Assembly (NCBI GenBank): GCA_018711005.1
Contig: DVIT01000014.1
Span: 31,697 to 95,696, forward strand
Source of the DNA: Candidatus Scybalocola faecigallinarum
GTDB taxonomy: Bacteria; Bacillota; Clostridia; Lachnospirales; Lachnospiraceae
DNA: 64,000 nucleotides
Reading direction: 5' to 3'
In this document: positions 43,844 to 53,283 of the stretch, piece by piece
How positions within the stretch are numbered: position 1 is the first letter of the stretch
Layout of the letters: each line of letters begins with the position of its first letter
Made by a program: the position numbers and the translations under genes
Notes under the pieces: generated by a model
Told to the model about the DNA's origin: nothing
Databases searched by the model: none
Seen by the model: only the letters and a program-made list of their open reading frames with translations

Positions 43844-46330
43844 GTGGAATATATTAAAAGAAACCGGATGGATATAGAGATTTTGGATAATCTCTGGGAA
43901 AAACGCCATTTTCATCAGGATATAGAAATTCTTTATGCTCTTGATGGGGTTTTTAAACTGGAAATCGGAAACCGTGAAGTAATCTTGAGAAAAGATGATA
44001 TTTATGTAATTAATGCCAATAAGCCTCATGGGATACTATCCCTGGAGGAAGGCCTTATGGTCAAGCTGTCGGTAACCTACCGGCTTTTTTCAGATGTGTT
44101 TGTGGATCAGCCCCTATTTTTTCTCTGTGATTCCACATCCGGGGAAACGGAAAAATACAGAAAACTAAGAAGCAGTATTAACCGGCTGCTTCGATTTTTC
44201 CTTAAAAATCTGGGAAGCCGGGCAAGCCTTCGGTATGTGGCGCTTTGCTATGATGTGCTGGATATTTTGGCTGAAAATTTTCTGGCTCATGTGCCGGAGA
44301 AAAAGCGAACAGAGACTTATGATAAAATTGATGAGCGGATTGACGCAATTAACAATTATATTGGATCAAATTACAGCCAGCCTTTAAGCTTGAAAAGTCT
44401 GTCAAATCAGCTTTATCTTTCAGAAGGATATTTGTCCCGGTTTTTTAAGAAAAATTATGGCATGTCTTTCAGCGATTATCTGACCAATATCCGGCTGCAT
44501 CATGCTATGGAAGATCTGATCTATACAGATCTTCCCATTACAAAAATCGTTTATTCCAATGGATTTTCCAATCAGACTGTATTTGGAAAAAATTTTAAAA
44601 ATGTTTACGGCGCTACGCCCTCTGCCTTTCGTAAGAAAGTCCGCCAGGAGCAGGAAAATCCGAAAACTGAGTCGGAAACCGCTTATTTATACAGCCGTCT
44701 GGAGGATCTTCTGGATATACAGGAAAATTCTGAAAATATTTCGACAGATCAGATTTCAGGACAAGAACCGGCAGAATCCACAGGGAAGCCCTTGTCTCCT
44801 TCTCTGTCCGGCCGTGAAAAAAACGTAGATTTTTCCTGCAACGGCGCCAAATGGGCCGATCATCCCTGCCGTGCTTTTCGTACAGTGAATGTGGGTATGG
44901 CGGAGGATCTGGTCCGATCGGAGCTTCAGGAAGCTATTGTAACGATGAAAACATTTTTCGGAATCGAATATGTTCGTTTTTGTAATGTATTTACCCCAGC
45001 TCTGCTCATCTATGTTGGAAAGGGAGCCGAAGGTATCAATTTTTCTAAAATTGACCGTATTTTTGATTTTTTGCAAAAGCATGGGATCAAGCCCCATATT
45101 GAACTGGGGATGAAACCCCGCAGGATCATGAAAAACCTGGTAAGTGCGGTAAACGATTCTGAAATGGAAGCATCTAAGGCGGGGCCGGAATATTCCCTGA
45201 AAGATTGGGAGATCACATTTAATGCATTAATGAACCACTGGGAAAAACGCTATGGGGATGATATTGATCAATGGCGTATAGAATTGTGGTATGCTGAAGA
45301 AAAATGGGAGCAGCGCTGGGATGTAAAGGAATACTTTTCTTTTTTTCAGATGGTCTATGAAACTGTGCGCAAGTACAGCCCCACCCTTGAAGTTGGCGGA
45401 TGCGGATTAAAATTTGACTACCTGGAGAGTCATATATACAGCTTTTTGTCTGCTTGGAGCCATCAGCCGGTCCGCCCGGATTTTATTTCGGCTTTGTATT
45501 ATGCGTATGAGCGGGGAACTGCGATTGTAGATCAAAGCTTCCGGCGGAGTACAGACAGCAGCTATTTGCTTCAGTGTATCCAACGACTGAAGCATTTGCT
45601 GAAGGAAACAAAAATGGACGGGCGTAAGATTTGTCTGACGGAGTGGAACCTGACAGTTTCTGACCGGAATTATATTAATGATACATGTTTTAAAGGCGCT
45701 TATGTCATGAAAAATCTTATAGATTCCTTTGGTCAGGTGGATGATATGGCCTATTTTATCGGAAGTGACTGTGTGACCGAATACTATGATTCTAATGAGC
45801 CTTTATATGGAGGGACCGGATTGATTTCCAGGGACGGAATTTTAAAGCCCTCCGGTCATGCCTGTCATTTTATGCATCGTTTGTACGCCTATGAGGTGGC
45901 CCGGGATGCCAATATACTTGTGACAACCAATGGCCGGGGCGCCTATGGTCTCGTATGCCATAATCTGATAGAACTGAATGAACGTTATTATTTTACAAGG
46001 GAGGATGCTGTAAAAAAGGAAAACATTGATACTTATTTTCAGGAAAAGCGTCCTTTAACGCTCCATGTTCAGATAAAAGATGTTGCTTTGGGCGCTTATC
46101 AGCAGAAAATCTGCCGGGTCAGCGAGAAAAATGGCAGCGTTTTGGATCTTTGGAAACAAATGGATTTTGAAAAGAACCTGGAATATCAGGAAATCTTTTA
46201 TTTGAAAAACGGGAGTATGCCTTTGCTGACAATGCAAAAAGTTTATTGTACTGATGGCTGTCTGTCCTTGGATATAGAACTGGAGCCAAATGAATTTTTA
46301 TACATGCTTCTCTTGCCTGAGGAAGGTTAA
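43844..46330 (+). CDS. AraC-family regulator fused to a degenerate GH39 domain
   Basis: This is an 828-residue fusion with a likely GTG start. It comprises an N-terminal cupin sensor (about 1-110, HFHQDIEILYALDG), a double helix-turn-helix AraC domain (about 165-270, LSLKSLSNQLYLSEGYLSRFFKK and IVYSNGFSNQTVFGKNFKNVYG), a linker, and a GH39-like TIM barrel with C-terminal beta domain (about 340-820). In GH39 xylosidases the acid/base Glu lies in an NEP motif. Here the corresponding strand reads WRIELWYAEEKW (from about 478), so Asn-Glu-Pro is absent. The nucleophile-type TEWN (Glu600) is kept. The barrel is therefore more likely a sugar sensor than an enzyme. It probably activates the catabolic operon starting at 46552. 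Confidence 0.87.
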   Translation: MEYIKRNRMDIEILDNLWEKRHFHQDIEILYALDGVFKLEIGNREVILRKDDIYVINANKPHGILSLEEGLMVKLSVTYRLFSDVFVDQPLFFLCDSTSGETEKYRKLRSSINRLLRFFLKNLGSRASLRYVALCYDVLDILAENFLAHVPEKKRTETYDKIDERIDAINNYIGSNYSQPLSLKSLSNQLYLSEGYLSRFFKKNYGMSFSDYLTNIRLHHAMEDLIYTDLPITKIVYSNGFSNQTVFGKNFKNVYGATPSAFRKKVRQEQENPKTESETAYLYSRLEDLLDIQENSENISTDQISGQEPAESTGKPLSPSLSGREKNVDFSCNGAKWADHPCRAFRTVNVGMAEDLVRSELQEAIVTMKTFFGIEYVRFCNVFTPALLIYVGKGAEGINFSKIDRIFDFLQKHGIKPHIELGMKPRRIMKNLVSAVNDSEMEASKAGPEYSLKDWEITFNALMNHWEKRYGDDIDQWRIELWYAEEKWEQRWDVKEYFSFFQMVYETVRKYSPTLEVGGCGLKFDYLESHIYSFLSAWSHQPVRPDFISALYYAYERGTAIVDQSFRRSTDSSYLLQCIQRLKHLLKETKMDGRKICLTEWNLTVSDRNYINDTCFKGAYVMKNLIDSFGQVDDMAYFIGSDCVTEYYDSNEPLYGGTGLISRDGILKPSGHACHFMHRLYAYEVARDANILVTTNGRGAYGLVCHNLIELNERYYFTREDAVKKENIDTYFQEKRPLTLHVQIKDVALGAYQQKICRVSEKNGSVLDLWKQMDFEKNLEYQEIFYLKNGSMPLLTMQKVYCTDGCLSLDIELEPNEFLYMLLLPEEG

Positions 46331-46403
46331 AGATCAGAAATATACTATATAATCATGACTTTTTTCTGAAAACAGGAAAAGACAACTGAAAATGTCATTT
46401 TTT

Positions 46404-46449
46404 AGGGTAGAAAAGGTTACCGTAAAGGGATTTTTTCTACCCTTTTTTT
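46404..46449 (+). terminator. Terminator after the AraC-GH39 gene
   Basis: AGGGTAGAAAA and TTTTCTACCCT form the stem, followed by a run of T. Confidence 0.9.
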
Positions 46450-46492
46450 GTTATTCTATGGATAACATAAATGGTACTGCTACAGATGGTAC
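46450..46492 (+). promoter_or_regulatory. Candidate operator region of the glycoside operon
   Basis: A small inverted repeat GTTAT-7-ATAAC (46450-46466) is followed by the direct repeat ATGGTAC at 46471-46477 and 46486-46492. Direct half-sites fit AraC-type regulators, and the regulator gene is immediately upstream. No good -35/-10 pair stands out, which is usual for activator-dependent promoters. Confidence 0.4.
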
Positions 46493-46551
46493 AAATGTTT
46501 TAATGGCTCCCGGAGGATGATCGGGGCGGCCGGATTAGAGGAGGTATTGGC

Positions 46552-46998
46552 GTGAAATATGCAAAAAAACTAAACAATCTGGACAATGTTATTGTCCGCG
46601 ACAGCTTGAAAAATTTTTATGTCAATGGCAAAAAATACGGGTATCAGTTTGAATTAAAGCTGGATTATTACCGGGGACATTTTTTGTCAGTCATTGATGA
46701 GTTTGAGGTTCATGTTGATGGGGAGAGGGTTCCGGATGAACATATTAAATTCTGCATTAATGGCAAAGCATTTAGTCCTATTGAATTTGACAAATGTTAT
46801 TCTGAGTTTTGGCCGGTGACTGAGGCGGCAGTGATTAAAGTTATTGCTCCCGGGGGACTGGCGGAAGGAGAACATCAGGTGGATGTGATCATGTACTATC
46901 GTTCTCCTTATATGCCTATTGGTGATAATCACGAGTATATGGCCATTGATAACTGCGGAAGCCGCAAGATGGTGATTACCGACCAGGAGGGAAAATAA
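46552..46998 (+). CDS. DUF6379 protein, C-glycoside deglycosidase beta-subunit type
   Basis: The 148-residue protein begins with GTG after GAGGAGGTATT. It shows the DUF6379 pattern: VRDSLKNFYVNGKKYGYQFE, YYRGHFLSVIDEFEVHVDGE, FCINGKAF, PGGLAEGEHQVDV and a PY-containing end. This family is the small beta-sandwich subunit of C-glycoside deglycosidases (as in DgpB/DfgB/CarC), which works with a TIM-barrel alpha subunit to break the carbon-carbon bond of 3-keto C-glycosides. A matching TIM-barrel gene lies two genes downstream. The stop overlaps the start of the next gene (TAATG). The assignment rests on motif memory; activity is inferred. Confidence 0.8.
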   Translation: MKYAKKLNNLDNVIVRDSLKNFYVNGKKYGYQFELKLDYYRGHFLSVIDEFEVHVDGERVPDEHIKFCINGKAFSPIEFDKCYSEFWPVTEAAVIKVIAPGGLAEGEHQVDVIMYYRSPYMPIGDNHEYMAIDNCGSRKMVITDQEGK

Positions 46999-48305
46999 TG
47001 GTAAAAGTAGAGAAGCCTTTATCAAAAAACATGGAATTAGTGGCGTGGCATGATCTGAATGGACAGCCGGGATTCCAGATGGCTCTCCAGGTGGTTGGCG
47101 GACGGTATTATCTTTATGTTACCACCTATTATCATCAGGGATGGCAGATTTTAGATGTAACAGATCTGAATCACATTCAATGCAGGCATTTGGATGATCC
47201 AAGAGGAAAATCCGGTACCGTACATCCGAAGATCCAGATCGCAGATGGCATTATGATCACAGCTTCAGGGCAGCGTGTCCGTTTCCTTCCTATGGATGGT
47301 GTGGATTATGATGATTATGATGCGGGCATAGGCATATGGGATGTTAAAACCGATCCTATGAATCCAAAACTTCTGGGGTTCTGGGAAAACGGAGGCGGTG
47401 AAGGTATTGACGGCGTGAATACCCACAGAAATTTTTACGCAGGAGGGCGATATGTATATACAACCTCTAGCTGCCCGGGATTTTTAAATAATATTTTCCG
47501 GATTATTGATATTAAAGATCCTGCTCACCCTAAGGAAGTGGGACGGTGGTTTTTAAAGGAGCAATGGCTGGATGGAATGGATCATGTAGAATGGGATACT
47601 AAAAAAATCGTTCCAGGGTCCTTATGTCCTTATCCGGGATATAAGCATTATCATCTCCATATGCCTCAGGTCAAGGATGGATATGCTTATCTGGCTTATT
47701 GCGGCTATGGACTGATCATTTTAGATGTAAAGGATCCGACCAGACCTAAATATGTAGGCGGTCTGAGGATCGATCCGCCGTTTTCAGATTTTATTTCCTG
47801 TCATACGGCCCTTCCTATGAGCGGCTACAATAAGGATTATCTGATCCTGACCCAGGAAATGGGAGGAACAAAACGGCAGGCCCAATTTGCCGGTATTGTG
47901 GATATATCCGATAAAACCCATCCCACATTGGTTTCCCTGTTCCCTCCTTATTCTGTACCGGAGGATGCGCCTTTTAAAAATTATGTGGAAAAGGGCGGAC
48001 GGCCCGGTCTTCATAATTTCCATCAGCCGCAGGGACAGCCCCATTATGAGGATCGTCCGGATCGTCAGTATCTTACATGCTTTAATGGGGGAATCAGGGT
48101 TTATGACACATCGGATGTATTTAATTTAAGAGAAATTGCCTACTACATTCCAAAGGATCCGGAGCAGGATTTGTGGCCCATTCCTAAAATGATGAATGAT
48201 GGGCAGGTAATTTCCCGGTGTGAAGATGTTTTGGTCGATGACAGAGGTATGATCTATATGACGGATTCTAACGGGGGACTGTCAGTATTGCGCTGTCTTG
48301 TATAA
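46998..48305 (+). CDS. LVIVD-type beta-propeller protein
   Basis: The 435-residue protein consists of repeated blade motifs of the LVIVD type: GWQILDVTDLN, IGIWDVKTDPMNPKLLG, IFRIIDIKDPAHPKEVG, GLIILDVKDPTRPKYVG, FAGIVDISDKTHPTLVS and GIRVYDTSDVFNLREIAYY. Six or seven blades are expected. There is no signal peptide, so it acts in the cytoplasm. Several histidines between blades (VHPKIQI, MDHVEW, YKHYHLHMPQV, HNFHQPQGQPH) could form a metal or active site. Its translation is coupled to the DUF6379 gene, placing it between the two presumed deglycosidase subunits. The function is unknown. A lyase, isomerase or extra subunit acting on keto-glycosides is the best guess. Confidence 0.8.
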   Translation: MVKVEKPLSKNMELVAWHDLNGQPGFQMALQVVGGRYYLYVTTYYHQGWQILDVTDLNHIQCRHLDDPRGKSGTVHPKIQIADGIMITASGQRVRFLPMDGVDYDDYDAGIGIWDVKTDPMNPKLLGFWENGGGEGIDGVNTHRNFYAGGRYVYTTSSCPGFLNNIFRIIDIKDPAHPKEVGRWFLKEQWLDGMDHVEWDTKKIVPGSLCPYPGYKHYHLHMPQVKDGYAYLAYCGYGLIILDVKDPTRPKYVGGLRIDPPFSDFISCHTALPMSGYNKDYLILTQEMGGTKRQAQFAGIVDISDKTHPTLVSLFPPYSVPEDAPFKNYVEKGGRPGLHNFHQPQGQPHYEDRPDRQYLTCFNGGIRVYDTSDVFNLREIAYYIPKDPEQDLWPIPKMMNDGQVISRCEDVLVDDRGMIYMTDSNGGLSVLRCLV

Positions 48306-48336
48306 AAAGTCTGCAAATAAGTAGGAGGAGAAAACT

Positions 48337-49320
48337 ATGGCAAATATAAAAACAGGGATTACACTTTTTTCTCTGGGCACATTATTTGTGAACGGAGATC
48401 TGAACTTTGAGGATTGTGTTCGGGAAGCTGCCAATATGGGGGCTCAGGGATATGAGATCGTGGCAGCCGAATCCATTCCTTCTTATCCGTATGTGTCTGA
48501 TGATTTTCTGGCATTGGTAGAAAAATGTAAGGATAAATATGGTATCGCACCGATCTGCTATGCGGCTCAGATGGACCGGGGCATGTTAAAAGACCGGGAT
48601 CTCACTGAAGATGAAATGGTCGCCAGAGCAATTAATGATGTTATGTCAGCGAACAAGCTGGGATGTACGGTGATGCGGGAACAGTATTTACTGCCGCCAA
48701 AAGGCCTGGAACGTCTGGCGCCCTATGCAGAGGCGTTTAACGTAAAGGTAGGGATTGAGATACATAATCCGGAAAGTCCGATAACACCGGTAATGCTGGA
48801 ATATCTCAATGTCATTGAGAAGACCGGAAGTAAATATATCGGATTTATCCCGGATTTTGGATGCTTTGCCACAGGCCCCAATAAACCTATCTGGGACCGG
48901 GCATTATCTAAAGGGGCAACGGTAGAACAGCTTGAGCGGTGCGCTCAGTTAAAATATGACCAGGTTCCAAGGGATGAAGCGTTAAAAATGATGGAAAAGG
49001 AATGTGAGAAAACGCCTGCATTATCAGATGCCATCAACAGTTTTTACGGTTTTGTCCAGTTTAAAAAGGATATTCGCAAGGAGCTTGACGGATTGATCCG
49101 GATGATGCCCTATTGCTTTGAAATGCATGGAAAATTCCATTATGTGGACGAAAAACTCCATGAACCGGCAATTCCGTATGAGGAGATCCTCCCGGTGATC
49201 CAATCCACAGATTTTGACGGTTATATTATGACAGAGTATGAGGACGAAGGCGGCTATGATGCGGTTTTACAGTGTACACGGCATATTGCCATGATGAAAA
49301 AGATTTTAGGCGCACAGTAA
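48337..49320 (+). CDS. Sugar phosphate isomerase/epimerase-like TIM barrel, deglycosidase alpha-subunit type
   Basis: The 327-residue protein of the AP-endonuclease-2/xylose isomerase-like barrel family has a strong AGGAGGAG ribosome site. Candidate metal ligands are Glu in GIEIHNP, Asp in FIPDFGCFA, His in FEMHGKFHYV and Glu in IMTEYEDEGGY, the usual Glu-Asp-His-Glu set. In known C-glycoside deglycosidases the catalytic alpha subunit belongs to this family and pairs with a DUF6379 beta subunit, as here. A simple keto-sugar epimerase is an alternative role. It follows the propeller gene by 31 bases within one operon. Confidence 0.85.
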   Translation: MANIKTGITLFSLGTLFVNGDLNFEDCVREAANMGAQGYEIVAAESIPSYPYVSDDFLALVEKCKDKYGIAPICYAAQMDRGMLKDRDLTEDEMVARAINDVMSANKLGCTVMREQYLLPPKGLERLAPYAEAFNVKVGIEIHNPESPITPVMLEYLNVIEKTGSKYIGFIPDFGCFATGPNKPIWDRALSKGATVEQLERCAQLKYDQVPRDEALKMMEKECEKTPALSDAINSFYGFVQFKKDIRKELDGLIRMMPYCFEMHGKFHYVDEKLHEPAIPYEEILPVIQSTDFDGYIMTEYEDEGGYDAVLQCTRHIAMMKKILGAQ

Positions 49321-49383
49321 AAGTCCAGAAAGATGCCCGGACTGTCAGGGGGACAGTCCGGAACTAAAGGAGAAGGTGAATGC

Positions 49384-50355
49384 ATGTTAGTTTATATTAT
49401 TAAGCGGATCCTCTATGTCATTCCCGTTATGCTTGGCGTTTTGGTAATTGTGTTTATTTTAAAAACGGTAATGCCGGGCGATCCGGTGGACATGATTTTG
49501 CCTGCAGAAGCAACACAGGAGGAGCGGGAAGAAAAAAGAGAGGAACTGGGATTAAATGATCCCATACCAATCCAGTTTTTTGATTATGTAAAGGGGATTG
49601 TAACAGAGCTGGATTTTGGCACATCTTATAAAACAAATCAGCCGGTTTTCGGCGAATTAATGCAGCGTTTCCCTATTACATTTATTTTGGCTGTAGGCGC
49701 AGTATTTGTCGGATCTCTTCTGGCAATTCCATTAGGCGTCCTTTCAGCGGTCAAACAATACACATGGATCGACAGCCTGGTGCTCGTGATTTCCATGCTT
49801 GCAGTTTCCATACCAAGCTTTTGGTTTGCTCTGATGCTTTTATCTTTATTTAGTGTAAATCTGGGATGGTTTCCGACAATTTATGATGGAAGTCTTGCAA
49901 GCTGGGTCCTGCCGATTATTGTTATAGCCTTGGCAGCAATGTCCGGCCTGACCCGTATGACCCGGTCCAGTATGCTGGAGGTTATACGTTCAGATTATAT
50001 CCGCACAGCCCGGGCAAAAGGTCAGACAGAGGAAAAAATTATTGTAAGACATGCTCTTAGAAATGCATTGATCCCTATTTTGGCGGCAATTGGCAATTCT
50101 CTCGGCGCACAGCTTGGCGGCGCCTTAGTTATTGAGACCGTATTTGGTATGCCTGGAATCGGAAAATACATTACAGATGCCATCAGCCAGAGAAACTTTC
50201 CTGCAGTACAGGGCGGCGTGATCCTTTTGGCATTTGTATTTACATTGATAAATCTGATCGTGGACATTAGCTATACTTTTGTGGATCCCCGTTTAAGAGA
50301 ATCCATTGTAAAGAAGAAAAAGAAAAAGACCGCAAAGGTATCACTAAGCGTGTGA
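49384..50355 (+). CDS. ABC transporter permease, DppB/OppB type
   Basis: The start at 49384 (MLVYIIKRILYVIPVMLGV) follows AAAGGAGAAGGTGAA. The 323-residue protein has six membrane helices and the EAA loop in SDYIRTARAKGQTEEKIIVRHALRNALIP, which docks to the ATPases. The N-terminal motif MPGDPVD is typical of DppB/OppB. It works with the next permease, two ATPases and the lipoprotein at 53284. These systems are named for peptides, but this clade often carries oligosaccharides or glycosides. The operon context favours a glycoside here. Confidence 0.95.
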   Translation: MLVYIIKRILYVIPVMLGVLVIVFILKTVMPGDPVDMILPAEATQEEREEKREELGLNDPIPIQFFDYVKGIVTELDFGTSYKTNQPVFGELMQRFPITFILAVGAVFVGSLLAIPLGVLSAVKQYTWIDSLVLVISMLAVSIPSFWFALMLLSLFSVNLGWFPTIYDGSLASWVLPIIVIALAAMSGLTRMTRSSMLEVIRSDYIRTARAKGQTEEKIIVRHALRNALIPILAAIGNSLGAQLGGALVIETVFGMPGIGKYITDAISQRNFPAVQGGVILLAFVFTLINLIVDISYTFVDPRLRESIVKKKKKKTAKVSLSV

Positions 50356-50368
50356 TGGGAGGGGCAAT

Positions 50369-51271
50369 ATGTCAAAGATTCAAACACCGGCAATGGTGAA
50401 GATCAATAAAAAAAGAAAAGGCCAAAAATATGGACAGACCCCGCTGAAAGGTGCCTGGCACAGGCTGGTGCGAAACAAAATGTCTGTGGTCGGCATGGTG
50501 ATCATCGTACTTTTACTGCTTATGGCGATTTTTGCAAATTTTATAGCGCCATATTCATATCAGCAGCAGGATTACACCGCCATTGCCCAGGGGCCAAGTC
50601 CGGCGCATATTTTTGGTACGGATAATATGGGAAGAGACATTTTCAGCCGATGTGTCTACGGCGCCCGCTGGTCATTACCGATTGGCCTGTTATGTGTTGT
50701 TGCAGGTCTGGCTCTTGGGGGGACCTTTGGGGTGCTGGCCGGTTTTTGCGGCGGTAAGATCGATAATGTGATCATGCGTATCATGGATATTTTTCAGGCA
50801 ATTCCGGCGATTTTAATGGCTATTGCCGTGGTAGCGGTTCTCGGAAACGGGATCATCCAGTTGGTAGTGGCTATGTCTATAGCATTTATGCCTAATGTGG
50901 CAAAGACCTGCCGTGCTGCTATTTTTACAGTGAAAGGTTCAGAGTATGTGGATGCGTCCCGGGCTATTGGCGTATCCCAATTTAAGATCATTATCCGCCA
51001 CCTGGTTCCTAATGCGATTGGCGTTATTGTTATTGATACTGTAGGTATGGTTGGCGCGGCGATCCTTATGGTTTCCACGTTAAGTTATATTGGCGTAGGT
51101 ATTGTACCGCCTACACCGGAATGGGGAGCTATTTTATCCGCAGGAAAAGAGTATATACGTAGCGGTGTTCATATGGTGCTTTTCCCTGGCCTTATGATTA
51201 TGCTTACAGTAATTTCCTTTAATTTATTTGGGGACGGCCTGAGAGATGCCTTAGATCCCCGGCTGAAATAA
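50369..51271 (+). CDS. ABC transporter permease, DppC/OppC type
   Basis: The 300-residue permease has a basic cytoplasmic N-terminus, the OppC N-terminal helix (NKMSVVGMVIIVLLLLMAIFA), the family sequence FGTDNMGRDIFSRCVYGARWSL and the EAA loop SRAIGVSQFKIIIRHLVPNAIG. It ends in NLFGDGLRDALDPRLK, the classic DppC tail. A GGGAGGGG ribosome site lies upstream, and the gene is 13 bases after its partner permease. Confidence 0.95.
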   Translation: MSKIQTPAMVKINKKRKGQKYGQTPLKGAWHRLVRNKMSVVGMVIIVLLLLMAIFANFIAPYSYQQQDYTAIAQGPSPAHIFGTDNMGRDIFSRCVYGARWSLPIGLLCVVAGLALGGTFGVLAGFCGGKIDNVIMRIMDIFQAIPAILMAIAVVAVLGNGIIQLVVAMSIAFMPNVAKTCRAAIFTVKGSEYVDASRAIGVSQFKIIIRHLVPNAIGVIVIDTVGMVGAAILMVSTLSYIGVGIVPPTPEWGAILSAGKEYIRSGVHMVLFPGLMIMLTVISFNLFGDGLRDALDPRLK

Positions 51272-51288
51272 TCCGGAGGTGAGCACAA

Positions 51289-52269
51289 ATGTCAGATAAA
51301 ATCGTAGAAGTTAAGAACCTGGTCGTTCATTACGAAACAGATGAGGGTGTTGTAGAGGCAGTTAATAATGTAAATCTGGATATAAAAAAAGGCGAGGTTT
51401 TAGGGCTGGTCGGGGAAACCGGCGCCGGGAAAACAACGATCGCCTTAAGCATCATGAATCTCCTTCCTTATCCTCCGGCTCATGTTATTCAGGGGGAGGT
51501 CCTGCTGGAAGGCAGCAATCTTCTGGAAAAAGATAAAAAGGAAATGCGCAGGATACGCGGCAAAAAAATCAGTATGGTTTTCCAGGATCCCATGACTGCT
51601 TTGAATCCGGTGCAGACTGTGGGAGAGCAGATCGCTGAAGTGATCCGGCTCCATAATCAAAATTTAAGCGCAGCGGAAATTACCAAAAAGGCTGTGGATA
51701 TGCTGGAAACAGTAGGAATTCCGGGAGAGCGTTATAAAGATTATCCACACCAGTTTTCCGGCGGCATGAAGCAGCGTGTTGTTATTGCCATTGCCCTGGC
51801 ATGTAAGCCGGAGCTGTTGATTGCTGATGAGCCGACGACTGCTTTGGATGTAACAATTCAGGCCCAGGTTTTGGAATTAATGAAAGACCTGCAGAAAAAT
51901 TCCGGGACAGCCATGCTGTTGATCACTCACGACTTTGGTGTCGTTGCAGACATATGCAACCGGTGCGCCGTTATTTATGCAGGCGAGATCGTGGAGCTTG
52001 GAGAGTTGGCCCATATTTTTGATCATCCGATGCATCCGTACACGATCGGTCTGTTCCATTCACTTCCAAGTCTGGATAAAGATGTGGAACGTCTCAGGCC
52101 AATCCCGGGCAGTGTGGCAGACCCGACAAATCTTCCGCCTTACTGCAGTTTTTATGACCGGTGTGAAAATAAATGTGAAGCGTGCCGGTCAGAAAATCCA
52201 AAGCTGATCGAGGTGGAGCCGGGACATTATGTAAAATGTATCAAATTTGTCAAAGGCAGGGAGGGATAA
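51289..52269 (+). CDS. ABC transporter ATP-binding protein, DppD/OppD type
   Basis: The 326-residue ATPase has Walker [14 protein letters not shown]-loop [11 protein letters not shown], signature [15 protein letters not shown], Walker [14 protein letters not shown] and the His switch ITHDFGVVA. The C-terminal cysteine-rich segment [14 protein letters not shown] is typical of OppD/DppD, in which these cysteines can bind an iron-sulfur cluster. It is adjacent to the second ATPase with a 5-base gap. Confidence 0.95.
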   Translation: MSDKIVEVKNLVVHYETDEGVVEAVNNVNLDIKKGEVLGLVGETGAGKTTIALSIMNLLPYPPAHVIQGEVLLEGSNLLEKDKKEMRRIRGKKISMVFQDPMTALNPVQTVGEQIAEVIRLHNQNLSAAEITKKAVDMLETVGIPGERYKDYPHQFSGGMKQRVVIAIALACKPELLIADEPTTALDVTIQAQVLELMKDLQKNSGTAMLLITHDFGVVADICNRCAVIYAGEIVELGELAHIFDHPMHPYTIGLFHSLPSLDKDVERLRPIPGSVADPTNLPPYCSFYDRCENKCEACRSENPKLIEVEPGHYVKCIKFVKGREG

Positions 52270-52274
52270 GGTTT

Positions 52275-53255
52275 ATGGCATTTATGGAAATACGCCATTT
52301 AAAGAAATATTTTAATACTGCCGGAGGCGTTCTTCATGCAGTGGATGATGTATCCCTGGATATTGAAAAGTCGCAGACATTGGGAGTGGTAGGCGAGTCC
52401 GGATGTGGAAAATCCACACTGGGGAGAGCGATCATCAGTCTGTCACCGCCGACTTCCGGTCAGGTGATCTTTAACGGCCAGGATATTACCAAACTGGGGA
52501 AAAAGGAATTTAAGAAAATGCGTGTGAACCTCCAGATGATCTTTCAGGATCCTTATTCATCTCTTGATCCCAGAATGAGTGTGTCACAGCTGATTGCTGA
52601 ACCTATAAAGACTTATAAGCTGGCGTCAGGAAAACAGGAGTTGGAAAAAAAGGTAAATGACCTGATGGATGTGGTTGGACTGGCCAGCCGGTTAAAAAAC
52701 AGCTATCCCCATGAGCTGGATGGCGGGCGAAGACAAAGAATCGGTATTGCCAGAGCTCTTTCGGTAAATCCGGACTTTATTGTATGTGATGAGCCTGTAT
52801 CGGCCCTGGATGTATCGATTCAGGCCCAGGTGTTAAATCTTCTTCAGGATCTTCAGAAGGAGAGAAATCTGACTTATATGTTTATTACTCATGACATGTC
52901 TGTTGTAAAACATATTTCAGATGTGATCTGTGTTATGTATCTGGGACAGGTTGTGGAAAAGTGCAATGCAAAGGACCTGTTTAAAAGGCCGCTTCATCCC
53001 TATTCTCAGGCCCTTTTGTCTGCGATTCCCATACCCAATATACATGTTGAGAAAAAGAAAATCAAAATGAAAGGAGAGTTGACATCCCCCATTGATCCTA
53101 AACCGTGCTGCCGTTTTGCCCCAAGATGTCCATATGCCGGGGAGAAATGTTTTTTAGAGGAGCCGAAACTGGAAGAATGGGAAAAAGACCATTATGTTAT
53201 GTGCCACAAAAAGCCGGAAATACCTTCCAGGGGGGAAGGACCGGCAGAGGCATGA
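52275..53255 (+). CDS. ABC transporter ATP-binding protein, DppF/OppF type
   Basis: The start at 52275 (MAFMEIRHLKKYF) follows GGAGGGATAAGG. The frame extends further upstream inside the preceding gene but without support. The 326-residue ATPase has Walker A GESGCGKSTLGRA, Walker B FIVCDEPVSALDV, His switch ITHDMSVVK and the C-terminal Cys cluster CCRFAPRCPYAGEKC. The ABC signature reads LDGGRRQRIGIARAL instead of LSGGQ. The Ser-to-Asp change is seen in some OppF-like proteins, so it need not mean inactivity. It completes the importer. Confidence 0.94.
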   Translation: MAFMEIRHLKKYFNTAGGVLHAVDDVSLDIEKSQTLGVVGESGCGKSTLGRAIISLSPPTSGQVIFNGQDITKLGKKEFKKMRVNLQMIFQDPYSSLDPRMSVSQLIAEPIKTYKLASGKQELEKKVNDLMDVVGLASRLKNSYPHELDGGRRQRIGIARALSVNPDFIVCDEPVSALDVSIQAQVLNLLQDLQKERNLTYMFITHDMSVVKHISDVICVMYLGQVVEKCNAKDLFKRPLHPYSQALLSAIPIPNIHVEKKKIKMKGELTSPIDPKPCCRFAPRCPYAGEKCFLEEPKLEEWEKDHYVMCHKKPEIPSRGEGPAEA

Positions 53256-53283
53256 AGCCTAAAAAAGAAAAGGAGAAGGAAAA

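Noticed and set aside
52690..52770. Inactive ABC signature in the DppF-like ATPase (LDGGRR instead of LSGGQR)
   Set aside because: Similar variants occur in working OppF-like proteins and all other nucleotide-binding motifs are intact, so no defect is claimed.
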